From: Novosphingobium mangrovisedimenti
GTDB lineage: Bacteria; Pseudomonadota; Alphaproteobacteria; Sphingomonadales; Sphingomonadaceae
DNA length: 64,000 bases
Assembly (NCBI RefSeq): GCF_025153475.1
Contig: NZ_JANZXA010000008.1
Span: forward strand, 1-64,000
Direction of reading: 5' to 3'
The translations under genes were made by a program, and so were the position numbers. The notes under the pieces were generated by a model that saw nothing but the letters and a program-made list of their open reading frames with translations, made no database searches and was not told the DNA's origin. Below are positions 38,465 to 47,824 of the stretch, piece by piece. Each line of letters begins with the position of its first letter. Position 1 is the stretch's first letter.

Positions 38465-38560
38465 AAAAAAGGAGCCGGCCGACCCGCCGCAACCCGTTGT
38501 GGCTGCTTCCTTCCGGACCTGACCAGGTTGGCGGACGCAAGCGTCCGACCGACTCCCGGG
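38465..38560 (-). ncRNA. ffs: signal recognition particle RNA (small bacterial type)
   Basis: On the minus strand the sequence ACCTGGTCAGGTCCGGAAGG and then AAGCAGCC is the invariant apical hairpin of 4.5S RNA that binds Ffh. The ends pair: GGAGTCGGTC near 38556 with GGCCGGCTCC near 38471-38480, allowing G-U pairs. The RNA stops in a run of six T (38470-38465), an intrinsic terminator. It lies just upstream of dnaX on the same strand, the usual order in alphaproteobacteria. Twin 12-bp direct repeats CCGTTTGTCCAG (38583-38594 and 38597-38608) sit in its promoter region. Exact 5' end is estimated. Confidence 0.93.
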
Positions 38561-38632
38561 CGGCCATATGGAGAGAGCCCTGCCGTTTGTCCAGTCCCGT
38601 TTGTCCAGCCCCGGAAGGCCGAACGAACGAAC

Positions 38633-38911
38633 TCAGCGGAAGTTGTCGGCGTAAGCCTGGATCTTGAGACGACGCGGCGGCGTGGCGTGAACCTCCACCT
38701 CGATGCCGTAGCGTTCGGCATAGGCCTTGGCTTCGTCGCACGTGGGAAACTTCAGCGTGACTTGCTGCTGCATGTCGCCCGATCCGGCCCAACCCATGAG
38801 CGGGTCGGCCTTCTTCGCCTCGGCGGGCGTGAATTCGAGGATCCACTGGTCGAGAAGCGCTTTGCCGGACTGCATGGCGTTCTTCGGGCGCTGATAAATG
38901 CGTGCACTCAT
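38633..38911 (-). CDS. ETC complex I subunit, NDUFS4/NDUFA-like accessory
   Basis: The 92-residue protein matches the alphaproteobacterial homologue of the 18-kDa accessory subunit of NADH:ubiquinone oxidoreductase: ARIYQRPKNAMQSGKA at the start, LEFTPAEAKKADPLMGWAGSGDMQQQV in the middle, and FPTCDEAKAYAERYG near the end. It stabilises the peripheral arm in mitochondria; the bacterial role is presumed similar. The nuo operon is not in the window. Confidence 0.9.
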   Translation of the reverse strand: MSARIYQRPKNAMQSGKALLDQWILEFTPAEAKKADPLMGWAGSGDMQQQVTLKFPTCDEAKAYAERYGIEVEVHATPPRRLKIQAYADNFR

Positions 38912-38956
38912 GAGAGAGCGCTTTGCCCCCGAATCAGGCCGAAAATCAAGCCGAAA

Positions 38957-41410
38957 TCACTTTCCCTTCGAAGCCTCGAAGGCATTGCGGGTCTTGAGGC
39001 TGGGATCTTCGGTCCACGGCTCATCGGGCCAGCGGTGCCTAGGATAGCGGCCTTTCATGTCACGCTGGACGTCGCGCCAGGATCCGCGCCAGAAGCCGGG
39101 CAGATCGCGCGTCGCCTGGATCGGCCGGCCCGCCGGGGATGTCAGCTTGAGGAGCAACGGCTGCGCCGGCTGGCCGAACGTGGGATGCCGGTCGAGTCCG
39201 AACAGTGCCTGCACGCGCACTTCCACGCTGGGGCCGCCTTCATCCTCGTAATCGATCGCATGCGTGGTGCCGGCCGGGCTGCGGAACTCGGGCGGGGCCA
39301 GTTTCTCCAGCCTTTGCTGGTCATCCCAGGTCAGCCGCCCCTTCAAGACCCCGTGCAACGCGCCCTTATCCAGCGCATCGAGCCGACGCCCCAGCAGCGG
39401 CCCCAGCCATTCGGCCAGATCGGCCAGCAGAGCCTCTTCGGAAAGCGATTCGATCCCTGCAAAGCGCGCGCGACGCAGAAGCGAGAGACTGGATTTTCCG
39501 AAAGGCACCAGCGCCAGCCCCTTCTCCCGCACGCGCTCCAGCAAGAAGGCCGAAATTGCCGCCGGATCAGGCGACGGGTCCGGACCGCTCGCCAGCGTGA
39601 TCGAGCCGAGCCGGCGTTCGAGCCGCGCCTCGACACGCCCCTCCTCCGCGTTCCAGCGCAGGATCGAGCGTCGGGCGATGCTCTCACCAAGCCATTGCTC
39701 CACTTCGGATGCTTCAAGGGACGCCCCCGAGAGGATTCGCGCGCCCTTGGCCTGCCCCTGTGCATCGCCGATCACCATCCACTCGCGCGCGGCAAGCGGC
39801 GAGGCGGGATCGAGCACGTATCCCCTGCCCCCGGCCGAAAGCCAGCTTTCGCCCGAAGGATCGCGCCGGCGCGCGACCATATCAGGGCGGCCAAGTGCCA
39901 GCAGCGCACCAACAGGTATCTCTTCGTCGCCCCTTGCACGGGAAACCAGCGACCGGGCGCGCTTCGCCCACCCCCCAGCCAGCTTGCGCGATGCCTCGGC
40001 GCGTGGTGACCGATCCCCGTTCCATCGGGACAGACGCTGCGCCAGATCGTCGCTACGGCCCCCAAGGCCCCGCTCCTGCAGAAGCAAGGCCACCCGGGCG
40101 GCAGTCTCGCTCGCACCAAGCTCGCTGCCGCGCAGCACCATCGCAGCCTGCGCAGGCTCCATCGGCAGGCTGGCGACCTTTCCTCCGAACTCGGTGATCC
40201 GCCCCGATTCATCGAGAGCGCCCAGCGCCTGCAGCCCCTTGCGTGCCGCTTCCAGCGTGGGAACCGGCGGTGGATCGAGCCAGGCCATGGCCGCGGGATT
40301 GCCGCTGCCCCATTGCGCAAGAGAAAGTGTCAGTGGCGCCAGATCGCTGGTCACGATCTCGGGCGGATCAAACGCCGGACGCCCCGCGTGCGCTGCCTCC
40401 TCCCACAGCCGGTAGGCGACACCCGGCCCCTGCCGCGCGGCGCGTCCAGCACGTTGCGCGGCGGAGGCCTGGCTTGCCCGGTGCGTCACCAGCCGGGTCA
40501 CGCCCGCCGCCTTGTCGAATTCGGCGCGGCGCGACAGGCCGCTGTCGACCACGACCGAAACCCCGTCGAGCGTCAGCGATGTCTCGGCAATCGCGGTGGC
40601 TAGCACGATCCGGCGGCGGCCCTCACGATCCCGCCGGATCGCGGCGCGCTGCGCGGCAGGCTCGCACTGGCCGTGGAGCGGCAGGACAAGCGCCTGCGGG
40701 AGCTTGTCGGCAAGGCGTTCGGCCACCCGCTCGATCTCGCGCACGCCGGGCAGGAAGGCGAGAACGTCCCCCTCCTGCTCGCGCCATGCGGTCAGGATCG
40801 CGGAGGTCATGGCATCCTCGATCCGCTGGTCGGGCGCGCTGCCCAGCCAGCGCAGGTCCAGCGGCCAGGCCTTGCCCTCGCTCTCGACCACTGGGGTATC
40901 CTCCCCCAGCAGTGCCGCGAAACGCGTGCCGTCGATCGTGGCGGACATGACCACCAGCCGCAGGTCGTCGCGCAGCACATCGCGGCACTCGATCGCAAGG
41001 GCCAAGCCAAGATCGCTGTCGAGATGACGTTCATGCGCTTCGTCGAAAAGCACGGCCGAAACGCCCGACAGTTCGGGATCGGACAGGATCGTGGAAACGA
41101 AAATCGCCTCTGTCATCACCAGAACGCGTGTTCTCGCCGAGCGCCGGGTATCGAGGCGCGTCACGTAACCGATTGTCTCGCCGGCCTTCTCGCCCAGTTG
41201 CTCCGCCATGCGCTCGGCAGCGGCACGCGCGGCGACGCGGCGGGGCGAAAGCAGGATCACGGTTCCGCTACACCACGCCTCACCGAGCAGCGCGGGTGCC
41301 ACGGCCGTCGTCTTGCCCGCACCCGGCGGCGCGATCAGCACGCCACCCGTGCCGGCACGCAAAGCGCCCAGCAGGTCCGGCAGTACAGAGTTGATCGGAA
41401 GCTCGCTCAC
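38957..41410 (-). CDS. hrpB: ATP-dependent RNA helicase HrpB
   Basis: HrpB is a DEAH-box helicase of uncertain RNA substrate. The 817-residue length matches the family. Motifs are APPGAGKTT (Walker A), SPRRVAAR, the DEAH-type FDEAHERHLDSDL, VMSATIDG, the helicase C-terminal SRRAEFD and QRAGRAARQGPG, and the HrpB-specific C-terminal domain with a TLASGPD-to-WRG segment. The start is GTG at 41410. Downstream of a TonB-like gene on the same strand by 50 bases. Confidence 0.96.
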   Translation of the reverse strand: MSELPINSVLPDLLGALRAGTGGVLIAPPGAGKTTAVAPALLGEAWCSGTVILLSPRRVAARAAAERMAEQLGEKAGETIGYVTRLDTRRSARTRVLVMTEAIFVSTILSDPELSGVSAVLFDEAHERHLDSDLGLALAIECRDVLRDDLRLVVMSATIDGTRFAALLGEDTPVVESEGKAWPLDLRWLGSAPDQRIEDAMTSAILTAWREQEGDVLAFLPGVREIERVAERLADKLPQALVLPLHGQCEPAAQRAAIRRDREGRRRIVLATAIAETSLTLDGVSVVVDSGLSRRAEFDKAAGVTRLVTHRASQASAAQRAGRAARQGPGVAYRLWEEAAHAGRPAFDPPEIVTSDLAPLTLSLAQWGSGNPAAMAWLDPPPVPTLEAARKGLQALGALDESGRITEFGGKVASLPMEPAQAAMVLRGSELGASETAARVALLLQERGLGGRSDDLAQRLSRWNGDRSPRAEASRKLAGGWAKRARSLVSRARGDEEIPVGALLALGRPDMVARRRDPSGESWLSAGGRGYVLDPASPLAAREWMVIGDAQGQAKGARILSGASLEASEVEQWLGESIARRSILRWNAEEGRVEARLERRLGSITLASGPDPSPDPAAISAFLLERVREKGLALVPFGKSSLSLLRRARFAGIESLSEEALLADLAEWLGPLLGRRLDALDKGALHGVLKGRLTWDDQQRLEKLAPPEFRSPAGTTHAIDYEDEGGPSVEVRVQALFGLDRHPTFGQPAQPLLLKLTSPAGRPIQATRDLPGFWRGSWRDVQRDMKGRYPRHRWPDEPWTEDPSLKTRNAFEASKGK

Positions 41411-41460
41411 CGGCGCTCTCTTAGGCCGCGAAGGCCGTCAGGTCACGCCCCGACCCTGCT

Positions 41461-42219
41461 TCAGCCCGCGGCCTTCCTCGTTCCATATTCGATTCGGATA
41501 CGCACCCATTCTCCCAGCTGCGGTTTTCCGTTGATGCGCGGCGGCACCACCTGAAATTGCCACGCCGCATCGAGCACTGCCCTGCCGAACCCCGAACCGC
41601 GCGGCGACTCTCCCAGAATCTCGCAATTGTCGACCTTGTAGTGAGCCTTCGTCTGGCAGGCGATCATGCCCCAGCCTTCGCGAGGAGCGTTCGGAGGCAG
41701 GTAGCCACCCAGTTCCGCATCGCTCGGCTCCCTGTACCAGTTGGCATTATAGAGAATGGCCCCGCCAGGCCCCTCTCCGGGACCATATGTACTGCCACCG
41801 TTCCCACCGCCCGACGCAGCATCGTCGCTTTGCGAAGGTTTCATCGCGCCGATATCCGAAGCCGCGAAATCGGCGCTCGAAAGCTTGAGAAAGGTGAAGG
41901 CGGGTTTCTTTTCAACCGGTTGTTCGACCGGGGGCACAACCCTCGTCTCCTTGACCGCCTCCTGCTTCGCCTTTCGCTGCTTGCGCTTTTCCGGCTGCTT
42001 GTCGGGCGACTTGGCCCCCTGATCGGCATCCTTGCCCGCCACATCGAAAGTCACCGGATTGCTGCTGCGCTTGTCGAGCATGGGCACGACGCCGGTCTGG
42101 TAGATCGCGAGAAGCAGGACAAGCAGGATCAGCCCCGCAGAGAGGACGCTGGAAATCGCACGCTGGCGGGGCGACCCGGGCCTGTAACCCGTCACAGCCC
42201 GATCGGTATCGGAACGCAT
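41461..42219 (-). CDS. TonB-like periplasmic protein with single transmembrane segment
   Basis: The 252-residue product has an N-terminal membrane anchor (VLSAGLILLVLLLAIYQTGV), a lysine/glutamate/proline-rich middle (KQPEKRKQRKAKQEAVKETR), a glycine-rich linker, and a C-terminal domain that ends WQFQVVPPRINGKPQLGEWVRIRIEYG, similar to TonB C-terminal domains. Two cysteines (MIACQTK and DNCEIL) could form a periplasmic disulphide. Whether it energises a receptor or does something else cannot be told. The ATG at 42219 has AAGG upstream. Confidence 0.72.
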   Translation of the reverse strand: MRSDTDRAVTGYRPGSPRQRAISSVLSAGLILLVLLLAIYQTGVVPMLDKRSSNPVTFDVAGKDADQGAKSPDKQPEKRKQRKAKQEAVKETRVVPPVEQPVEKKPAFTFLKLSSADFAASDIGAMKPSQSDDAASGGGNGGSTYGPGEGPGGAILYNANWYREPSDAELGGYLPPNAPREGWGMIACQTKAHYKVDNCEILGESPRGSGFGRAVLDAAWQFQVVPPRINGKPQLGEWVRIRIEYGTRKAAG

Positions 42220-42378
42220 CGGCCTTGACCTAGACGGCGCGCGCCAGAGCGGCAACGCCAGATTTCACCCACAGCCGATTGCGATGTCCTGCCCTGTTCA
42301 TCCACACGCAAGTTTTACCCATGCATGCAACTGTGGTTATGTGCCCGCGGTTACGTCGTAACAGATGGTCACGACTCG

Positions 42379-43413
42379 ATGACGTCGAGACCACGTACAC
42401 TGAGGGAAAACCGGGGAAACTTCTTGAGCGTTTCAATGCTTGCACTGCCTGTTCTGCTGGCCAGCGCGCCAGTGGAGGCAGGTGACCTTCCATCAACGCT
42501 GCCGCCGATCGCAGCGGCGCAAACATCGCAGGAAGCCAACCCGCCCTCGCCTGCCGATGAAGCGACCACTGCCGAGCAGGAGCAGGCTACAGGACAACAA
42601 GACGCCCAATCATCCGCGGAAAACGCTCCCGCGGACAACACCATTATCGTCACGCACCGCGCGGCTTCCCCCGCCGATCCGGTCGAAGCCTTCAATGTCG
42701 TCTCCTACGAAGCGGTTCAGGCGCTGGACAAGGCCATCGTCGGACCGATCGCCCGGACCTACAAGCGCACGCTTCCCGAGCCGATCCAGGACGGCGTGCA
42801 CAACGTGCTCGACAACCTCGACGAGCCGATCGTGTTCGTGAACTTCCTGCTTCAGCTGAAGCCGGGCAAGGCGATAGAAACGCTCGGACGCTTCGTCATC
42901 AACACGACCCTGGGCCTCGGCGGGCTGTTCGATGTCGCGAAGAAGAAGCCGTTCAACCTGCCGCGCCGTTCCAATGGCCTTGCCGACACGCTCGGCTACT
43001 ACGGCGTAGGCCCCGGCCCTTACATGTTCCTTCCGATCATCGGCGCCACCACCTTGCGCGATCTGCTTGCCCGGCCCTTCGATCTCGCGATCCTTCCCGC
43101 CATCGCGCCCAAGCCCTTCGCAAGGCCAGAAGTCGCCCTCGGCAAAGGCGTCCTGAGCGCTGTCGACGAGCGCGCGCAAAATGACGACAAGCTCACTGGC
43201 TTCCAGGAGAGCGCTGATCCCTATGTCGCGCAGCGCGAGGAATATCTGGCCCGCAGGCGGGCCGAAATCGACGTACTCAAGGGGCGTCGCAAGACGGTCG
43301 ATGGCCCGCTGATCGAATCGGAGGACGCACCGGCCGCCGAGCCCGAGGCCGCTCCCCTTCAAGAGGCTCCGGCAGATCCTGCCGCCATGCCGGAAACAAC
43401 CGGCACGCCATGA
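42379..43413 (+). CDS. mlaA: MlaA (VacJ) family outer-membrane lipid asymmetry protein
   Basis: MlaA removes phospholipids from the outer leaflet of the outer membrane and passes them to the Mla pathway. The core is clear: DPVEAFNVVSYEAVQALDK, VHNVLDNLDEPIVFVNFLLQ, RFVINTTLGLGGLFDVA, and GVGPGPYMFLPIIGATTLRD. The N-terminus has a signal-like segment (LALPVLLASAPVEA) but no lipobox cysteine, unlike E. coli MlaA. A low-complexity, Pro/Glu-rich C-terminal tail follows the domain. The start is unsure (ATG 42379 or TTG 42424). Its stop overlaps the next gene by four bases (ATGA). Confidence 0.9.
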   Translation: MTSRPRTLRENRGNFLSVSMLALPVLLASAPVEAGDLPSTLPPIAAAQTSQEANPPSPADEATTAEQEQATGQQDAQSSAENAPADNTIIVTHRAASPADPVEAFNVVSYEAVQALDKAIVGPIARTYKRTLPEPIQDGVHNVLDNLDEPIVFVNFLLQLKPGKAIETLGRFVINTTLGLGGLFDVAKKKPFNLPRRSNGLADTLGYYGVGPGPYMFLPIIGATTLRDLLARPFDLAILPAIAPKPFARPEVALGKGVLSAVDERAQNDDKLTGFQESADPYVAQREEYLARRRAEIDVLKGRRKTVDGPLIESEDAPAAEPEAAPLQEAPADPAAMPETTGTP

Positions 43414-44645
43414 GCCAGTCCGCCCGCCTCGACCCTGAAGACCTGGCTGCGCCCGCACCCCCAACCGGTGCGGGCCTGTCCCGGCCTGCCGGGGACCTCT
43501 CCGCGCTGCGAATCGCCTTCGTAAGCGGCAACTACAACTGCCTTCGCGACGGTGCCAACCGTGCGCAGAACATGCTGGTACGCTACCTCCTGGATCGGGG
43601 AGCGACCGTGCGCGTCTATTCGCCGACCTGTGATAATCCCGCTTTCGAACCGATGGGCGACCTTGTCAGCATACCCTCGTCGCCGTTGCCGTTCGGCCGC
43701 AAGGAATACCGGATAGCCTGGCACCTGCCCAAGGTGACGCGCGACGACATCAGGGCATTTGCGCCGAACCTGTTCCATATCTCACTGCCGCTGCTGCATG
43801 GCCGCAGTGCGCTCAAGCTGGCCCGCACGATGGACCTGCCCGTAGTCGCCGCGATGCACACCCGCTTCGAGACCTACCCGCGCTACTACGGGCTGGGCAT
43901 CTTCGAAAAACCCCTGCTTGCCGTGCTCCGCCGCTTCTACCGGGCCTGCGACAAGGTCGTGGCGCCTTGCGAATCCGCCGCGCAAACGATGCAAGCCCAG
44001 GGCATGGGCGAAAACATCGGTATCTGGACCCGCGGTGTCGATACCCAGACATTCTCACCTGCCCGACGCGATCTGGAATGGCGCCGGGCCCACGGATTCG
44101 GGGACGAACCCGTCATTGCCTTTCTTGGCAGGCTCGTGGTCGAAAAGGGTCTGGGCGACTTTGCCGACACCATCGCCCGGCTTCGTGCCGAAAATGCGCG
44201 CTTCCGAATCCTTGTCATCGGCGATGGTCCCGCTCGCGCCGAATTCGCCGAAAGGCTCCGCGACGCCGTTTTTATCGGTTTTCAGCACGGCGTTGAACTG
44301 GCGCGTGCCATCGCCAGTTCCGACCTCCTGCTCAATCCATCAACGACCGAAGCTTTCGGCAATGTCTCGCTCGAAGCAATGGCCTGCGGCGTGCCGGTGG
44401 TAGCTGCCGATGCGACCGGCAACAGCAATCTCGTTGTCGATGGCCTGACCGGCGCACTGGTCCCGCCGGCCGATGTCGAGGGCTATACCCGGGCAATCGC
44501 GCGCTATCTGGCCGACCCCGCGCTACGCAAGGCCCATGCGTTCAACGCGCACGCGCACAGCCAGGCCTTTACCTGGGACCGCGCCAATGCCGGAATCGTG
44601 GAAGCCTATTTCGCGGCACTCGCCAGCCACACCCGGCCGGCGTAG
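43410..44645 (+). CDS. GT4-family glycosyltransferase
   Basis: The 411-residue protein is a GT-B enzyme resembling GDP-mannose-dependent mannosyltransferases and sulfoquinovosyl/diglucosyl lipid synthases. Marks are FVSGNYNCLRDGANRA at the start, HISLPLLHG and AAMHTRFETYPRYYG in the acceptor domain, then IAFLGRLVVEKGL, VIGDGPARAEF, and the donor motif NPSTTEAFGNVSLEAMACGVPVV. Overlaps mlaA by four bases, which suggests a shared job in the cell envelope, possibly glycolipid synthesis. Confidence 0.88.
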   Translation: MSQSARLDPEDLAAPAPPTGAGLSRPAGDLSALRIAFVSGNYNCLRDGANRAQNMLVRYLLDRGATVRVYSPTCDNPAFEPMGDLVSIPSSPLPFGRKEYRIAWHLPKVTRDDIRAFAPNLFHISLPLLHGRSALKLARTMDLPVVAAMHTRFETYPRYYGLGIFEKPLLAVLRRFYRACDKVVAPCESAAQTMQAQGMGENIGIWTRGVDTQTFSPARRDLEWRRAHGFGDEPVIAFLGRLVVEKGLGDFADTIARLRAENARFRILVIGDGPARAEFAERLRDAVFIGFQHGVELARAIASSDLLLNPSTTEAFGNVSLEAMACGVPVVAADATGNSNLVVDGLTGALVPPADVEGYTRAIARYLADPALRKAHAFNAHAHSQAFTWDRANAGIVEAYFAALASHTRPA

Positions 44646-44651
44646 AACCGT

Positions 44652-45668
44652 TCAGTAGCGGCGCGCCACGGCGAACTCGACCGCTTCGGCCATCGCCGAA
44701 CGGGCCTCGCCCGCCGGGAAACAGGCAATCGCATCGATCGCGCGCTGGGCGTAATGCTGCGCGCGTTCGCGCGTTGCCTCGACGCAACCGTGGCGGTTGA
44801 TGAGTTCGACCGCGTGAGCAAGGTCTTCGTCCTCGGTGCGGAAACCGGCGATTGCCTCTTCCCAGAACTTGCGTTCCTTCGCGTCGCCGCGTGCGTAGGC
44901 CAGGATGACCGGAAGCGTCATCTTGCCCTCGCGGAAGTCGTCGCCCTTGTCCTTGCCCGATTCCGCCGCTTCCGAATCGTAGTCGATGGCATCGTCGACG
45001 AGCTGGAAGGCAATGCCCAGATTGCGGCCATAGGCATCGAGTGCCAGTTCCTCGGCCTCGCTCTTCTCGGCAACGACGGCGGCGATGCGCGTCGCGGCGG
45101 CGAACAGGGCGGCGGTCTTGGAGCCGATGATCTGGAGGTAATGCTCCTCGCTCGTCTCGACCTTGCGCTGGGCGGTGAGCTGGTCGACCTCGCCCTCCGC
45201 GATCACCGAGCTGGCGCGCGAGAGAATCTTGAGCACCTTGAGGCTGCCATCCTCCACCATCAGCTCGAAAGAGCGGGTGAACAGGAAGTCGCCCACGAGA
45301 ACCGCAGCCGGATTGCCGTAGACGATGTTGGCGGCCGCCTTGCCACGGCGCAGGTCCGAGCCGTCGACGACATCGTCGTGCAGCAGCGTTGCCGTGTGAA
45401 TGAATTCCACCGCTGCCGCCAGCTTGTGGTGGCGCGCGCCCTGATAACCGCACAGTTCTGCCGCCGCGACAGTCAGCATCGGGCGCATGCGCTTGCCGCC
45501 GCCCGAAATCAGGTGACCGGCGAGCGCCGGGATCAGCGGAATCTCGCTCTGCATCCGATCGAGGATGACGGAATTGACGCTGTTCATGCCGGCAGCGGTC
45601 AGTGCCAGCATGGGAGCAAGGGAGGGTTCCTGCCTGCGCGGGCGCAGGGTGATGACATCTGCACTCAT
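44652..45668 (-). CDS. ispB: long-chain polyprenyl diphosphate synthase (octa/decaprenyl)
   Basis: This enzyme makes the side chain of ubiquinone. The 338-residue product has the first aspartate-rich motif LLHDDVVDGSDLRRG (DDxxD), GGGKRMRPML, the KTAALFAAA region, and the second motif FQLVDDAIDYDSE. Product length cannot be told exactly; decaprenyl is likely because sphingomonads use ubiquinone-10. The ATG at 45668 gives the usual start; an ATG at 45680 is also in frame. Convergent with the glycosyltransferase gene. Confidence 0.94.
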   Translation of the reverse strand: MSADVITLRPRRQEPSLAPMLALTAAGMNSVNSVILDRMQSEIPLIPALAGHLISGGGKRMRPMLTVAAAELCGYQGARHHKLAAAVEFIHTATLLHDDVVDGSDLRRGKAAANIVYGNPAAVLVGDFLFTRSFELMVEDGSLKVLKILSRASSVIAEGEVDQLTAQRKVETSEEHYLQIIGSKTAALFAAATRIAAVVAEKSEAEELALDAYGRNLGIAFQLVDDAIDYDSEAAESGKDKGDDFREGKMTLPVILAYARGDAKERKFWEEAIAGFRTEDEDLAHAVELINRHGCVEATRERAQHYAQRAIDAIACFPAGEARSAMAEAVEFAVARRY

Positions 45669-45777
45669 TGCCCCGCGCATTGCGCGCTGAGCGAGATTAA
45701 CGCAAGGGCAAACGCCATCATCGACGCAAACTGTGCGGCTGGCAGAGGCCGAAAACCCGTGCTAGCGGAACGGCACG

Positions 45778-46077
45778 ATGACTCAGGACACTCCCGCTAT
45801 CGACCCCGTTCTTGCCGGCTATCGCGCGAGCATCGACAACATCGATGCCGCTCTGATCCACATTCTGGCCGAGCGATTCCGCATCACGAAGGCCGTGGGC
45901 GCCTACAAGGCCGAGCACGACCTGCCGGCCTCGGACCCCGGACGCGAGGAGCGGCAGATCGTCCGCCTGCGCAAACTGGCCGAGGATGCCCACCTCGACC
46001 CCGACTTCGGGGAGAAGTTCATCCGTTTCGTGATCGACGAAGTGATCCGCCACCACCAGCAGGCAAAAGCGGGGTAA
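45778..46077 (+). CDS. chorismate mutase (AroQ class)
   Basis: The 99-residue product is a stand-alone all-helical chorismate mutase that makes prephenate. The family pattern is complete: YRASIDNIDAALIHILAERFRIT, the catalytic lysine in VGAYKAEHDLP, DPGREERQIVRLRKLA, and the C-terminal helix FIRFVIDEVIRHHQ. Length and helices match the E. coli-type domain without a fused dehydratase. It is divergent from the polyprenyl synthase gene (109 bases). Confidence 0.95.
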   Translation: MTQDTPAIDPVLAGYRASIDNIDAALIHILAERFRITKAVGAYKAEHDLPASDPGREERQIVRLRKLAEDAHLDPDFGEKFIRFVIDEVIRHHQQAKAG

Positions 46078-46098
46078 TCCCCGCTTTTGGCGGGCAGC

Positions 46099-46302
46099 TT
46101 ACCCTTCGACCAGGTCCTGCAGCTTGCTCATCAGCGTCTGAATGCGCGTCGCGGCTTCGGTGAAAGTCTTCACTTCGTCCCGATTGCCGTTGCCGCGCGC
46201 TTCCTTCGCGGATTCGACGTAGCCTTCCATGTCGGCTTCAAGCGCATCGACCAGCATTTCGATCTCATCGGAAGAGAGCGAGAGATTGATGGTCTGGTTC
46301 AT
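46099..46302 (-). CDS. small acidic helical protein of unknown function
   Basis: The 67-residue product is mostly helical and acidic, with SLSSDEIEMLVDALEADMEGYVESAKEAR and a second helix TFTEAATRIQTLMSKLQDLVEG. I do not recognise a family. The ATG at 46302 follows AAGGAGC eight bases upstream; a longer frame from 46359 has no ribosome site. It lies between chorismate mutase (convergent) and a histidine kinase gene. Confidence 0.7.
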   Translation of the reverse strand: MNQTINLSLSSDEIEMLVDALEADMEGYVESAKEARGNGNRDEVKTFTEAATRIQTLMSKLQDLVEG

Positions 46303-46392
46303 GAGTGCTCCTTGATTTGCGAACGAGCCGCACATGGCGGCACAACGGAGATCGCGCAACCGTGATCCCGCGCGATCCCACCGGAAAATCCG

Positions 46393-47793
46393 TCAGCCCA
46401 CCGCGCGCGGCAGCTTGAGCTTCACCAGCAACCCGCCGAGGTCCTCGCTCTCGTCGAGTTCGACGGTGCCACCGTAGATTTCCACAACATCGCGCACGAT
46501 GGCAAGGCCCAGCCCAGTGCCCGGCTTGCCGGTGTCGAGCCGTGCACCGCGATCGAAGATGCGCACGCGCTCGGCCTGCGGGATACCCATGCCGTCGTCC
46601 TCGATCCAGATCTCGCAGCAGCGCGCATCCGATTTCGGCCCGGCGTCGACCGTGACGAACACGCTGCCGCCGCCATACTTGGCCGCGTTCTCGATCAGGT
46701 TGCCGAGCACTTCCTCCAGATCCTGCTTCTCGATCGCGACCGTCGCGTGGTGGTTGCCGTCGAGATCGAAGCGCGTCTCCTCGTGCAACCGCCCAACCGC
46801 GCGCAGCACCGCCTCCAGGCTCGGCCAGACCTCTGCCCGCGACATGCCGGCCGCGCGCCGCCCCACGGCCCGCGCCCGGGCGAGGTGATGGTCGACCTGC
46901 CGGCGCATCACCGCCGCCTCGCGGATGACCGTGTCGGAAAGATCGGGCGCCCTTGCCGTCGCGGCGTTCATCAGCACCGTTAGCGGCGTCTTGAGCGCAT
47001 GGGCGAGATTGCCGGCATGGGTGCGCGCTTCCTCGGCCTGCCGCTCGGTATGGGCCAGCAGCGCATTGAGTTCATCGACCAGCGGTTCGACCTCGCGTGG
47101 CAGCGGATCGGTGACGCGGGCGGCACCCGTCGCGCGCAGCTTCTGGATAGCCCGGCGCACGTGGCGCAGCGGGAACAGGCCATACCAGGTCTGCAGCCCG
47201 GCCATGAGCAACAGCCCGACGCCCAGCGCGACGAAGCTGTAGATCAGGATCGAGCGGATCATCTTGATCTGATCGTCGAGATCCTGGCGGCTCGCGGCGA
47301 CCGTGAACATCCATTTCGTATTGCTGCCGGGCAGGATGATCGAGCGTTCCATGACCCGCAGCGGCTCACCCGCGAACTGGTCGCTGTCATAGACATGCGG
47401 CTGCGCGTCGAAGTGATCCTCGGGCACGTCGAGACTGCGGTCCCACAGCGACCGTGAGGGATAGTCCTCGTGCCCCTTGCCGCGAATCTGCCAGTAGAGG
47501 CCGGAATTGGGCTCCATGAAGCGCTGGTCGCCCAGCGGGCGGATGAAGAACACCTCGCCGTCCGGCCCGATTTCGGCCGAGCCGATCATGCCGGTCAGCA
47601 TGTAGCCGAGCTGTTCATCGAAATTGCGGGTCATGAGCCCGGTCAGCGTGTGATCGAGCGCGAGCCCGCCGACCAGCAGCAGGATGGAAATCCAGCCCGC
47701 CGCGATCAGCATCATGCGCTGGGCGAGCGAGCCGGTATGACGGACATGCGCCGGCCCGGCGGCGCCCGTCGCCGGCGGCGAAACCGCATTCAC
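46393..47793 (-). CDS. sensor histidine kinase (PhoQ-like)
   Basis: The kinase has two transmembrane segments (about residues 27-50 and 165-190 of this start), a periplasmic sensor between them, a HAMP-like linker (RRAIQKLRATGAARVTDPLPREVEPLVDELNAL), the DHp domain with the phosphoacceptor in AHALKTPLTVLMN, and a complete ATPase domain (NLIENAAKY, IWIEDDGMGIP, GTGLGLAIVRD). It should phosphorylate the response regulator encoded upstream on the same strand. The frame is open to 47898, overlapping the regulator stop by 74 bases; I prefer GTG 47793 but the start is uncertain. Confidence 0.9.
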   Translation of the reverse strand: MNAVSPPATGAAGPAHVRHTGSLAQRMMLIAAGWISILLLVGGLALDHTLTGLMTRNFDEQLGYMLTGMIGSAEIGPDGEVFFIRPLGDQRFMEPNSGLYWQIRGKGHEDYPSRSLWDRSLDVPEDHFDAQPHVYDSDQFAGEPLRVMERSIILPGSNTKWMFTVAASRQDLDDQIKMIRSILIYSFVALGVGLLLMAGLQTWYGLFPLRHVRRAIQKLRATGAARVTDPLPREVEPLVDELNALLAHTERQAEEARTHAGNLAHALKTPLTVLMNAATARAPDLSDTVIREAAVMRRQVDHHLARARAVGRRAAGMSRAEVWPSLEAVLRAVGRLHEETRFDLDGNHHATVAIEKQDLEEVLGNLIENAAKYGGGSVFVTVDAGPKSDARCCEIWIEDDGMGIPQAERVRIFDRGARLDTGKPGTGLGLAIVRDVVEIYGGTVELDESEDLGGLLVKLKLPRAVG

Positions 47794-47824
47794 CGCGGTT
47801 TCGCCTGCCGAAGCGGACGGCTCC

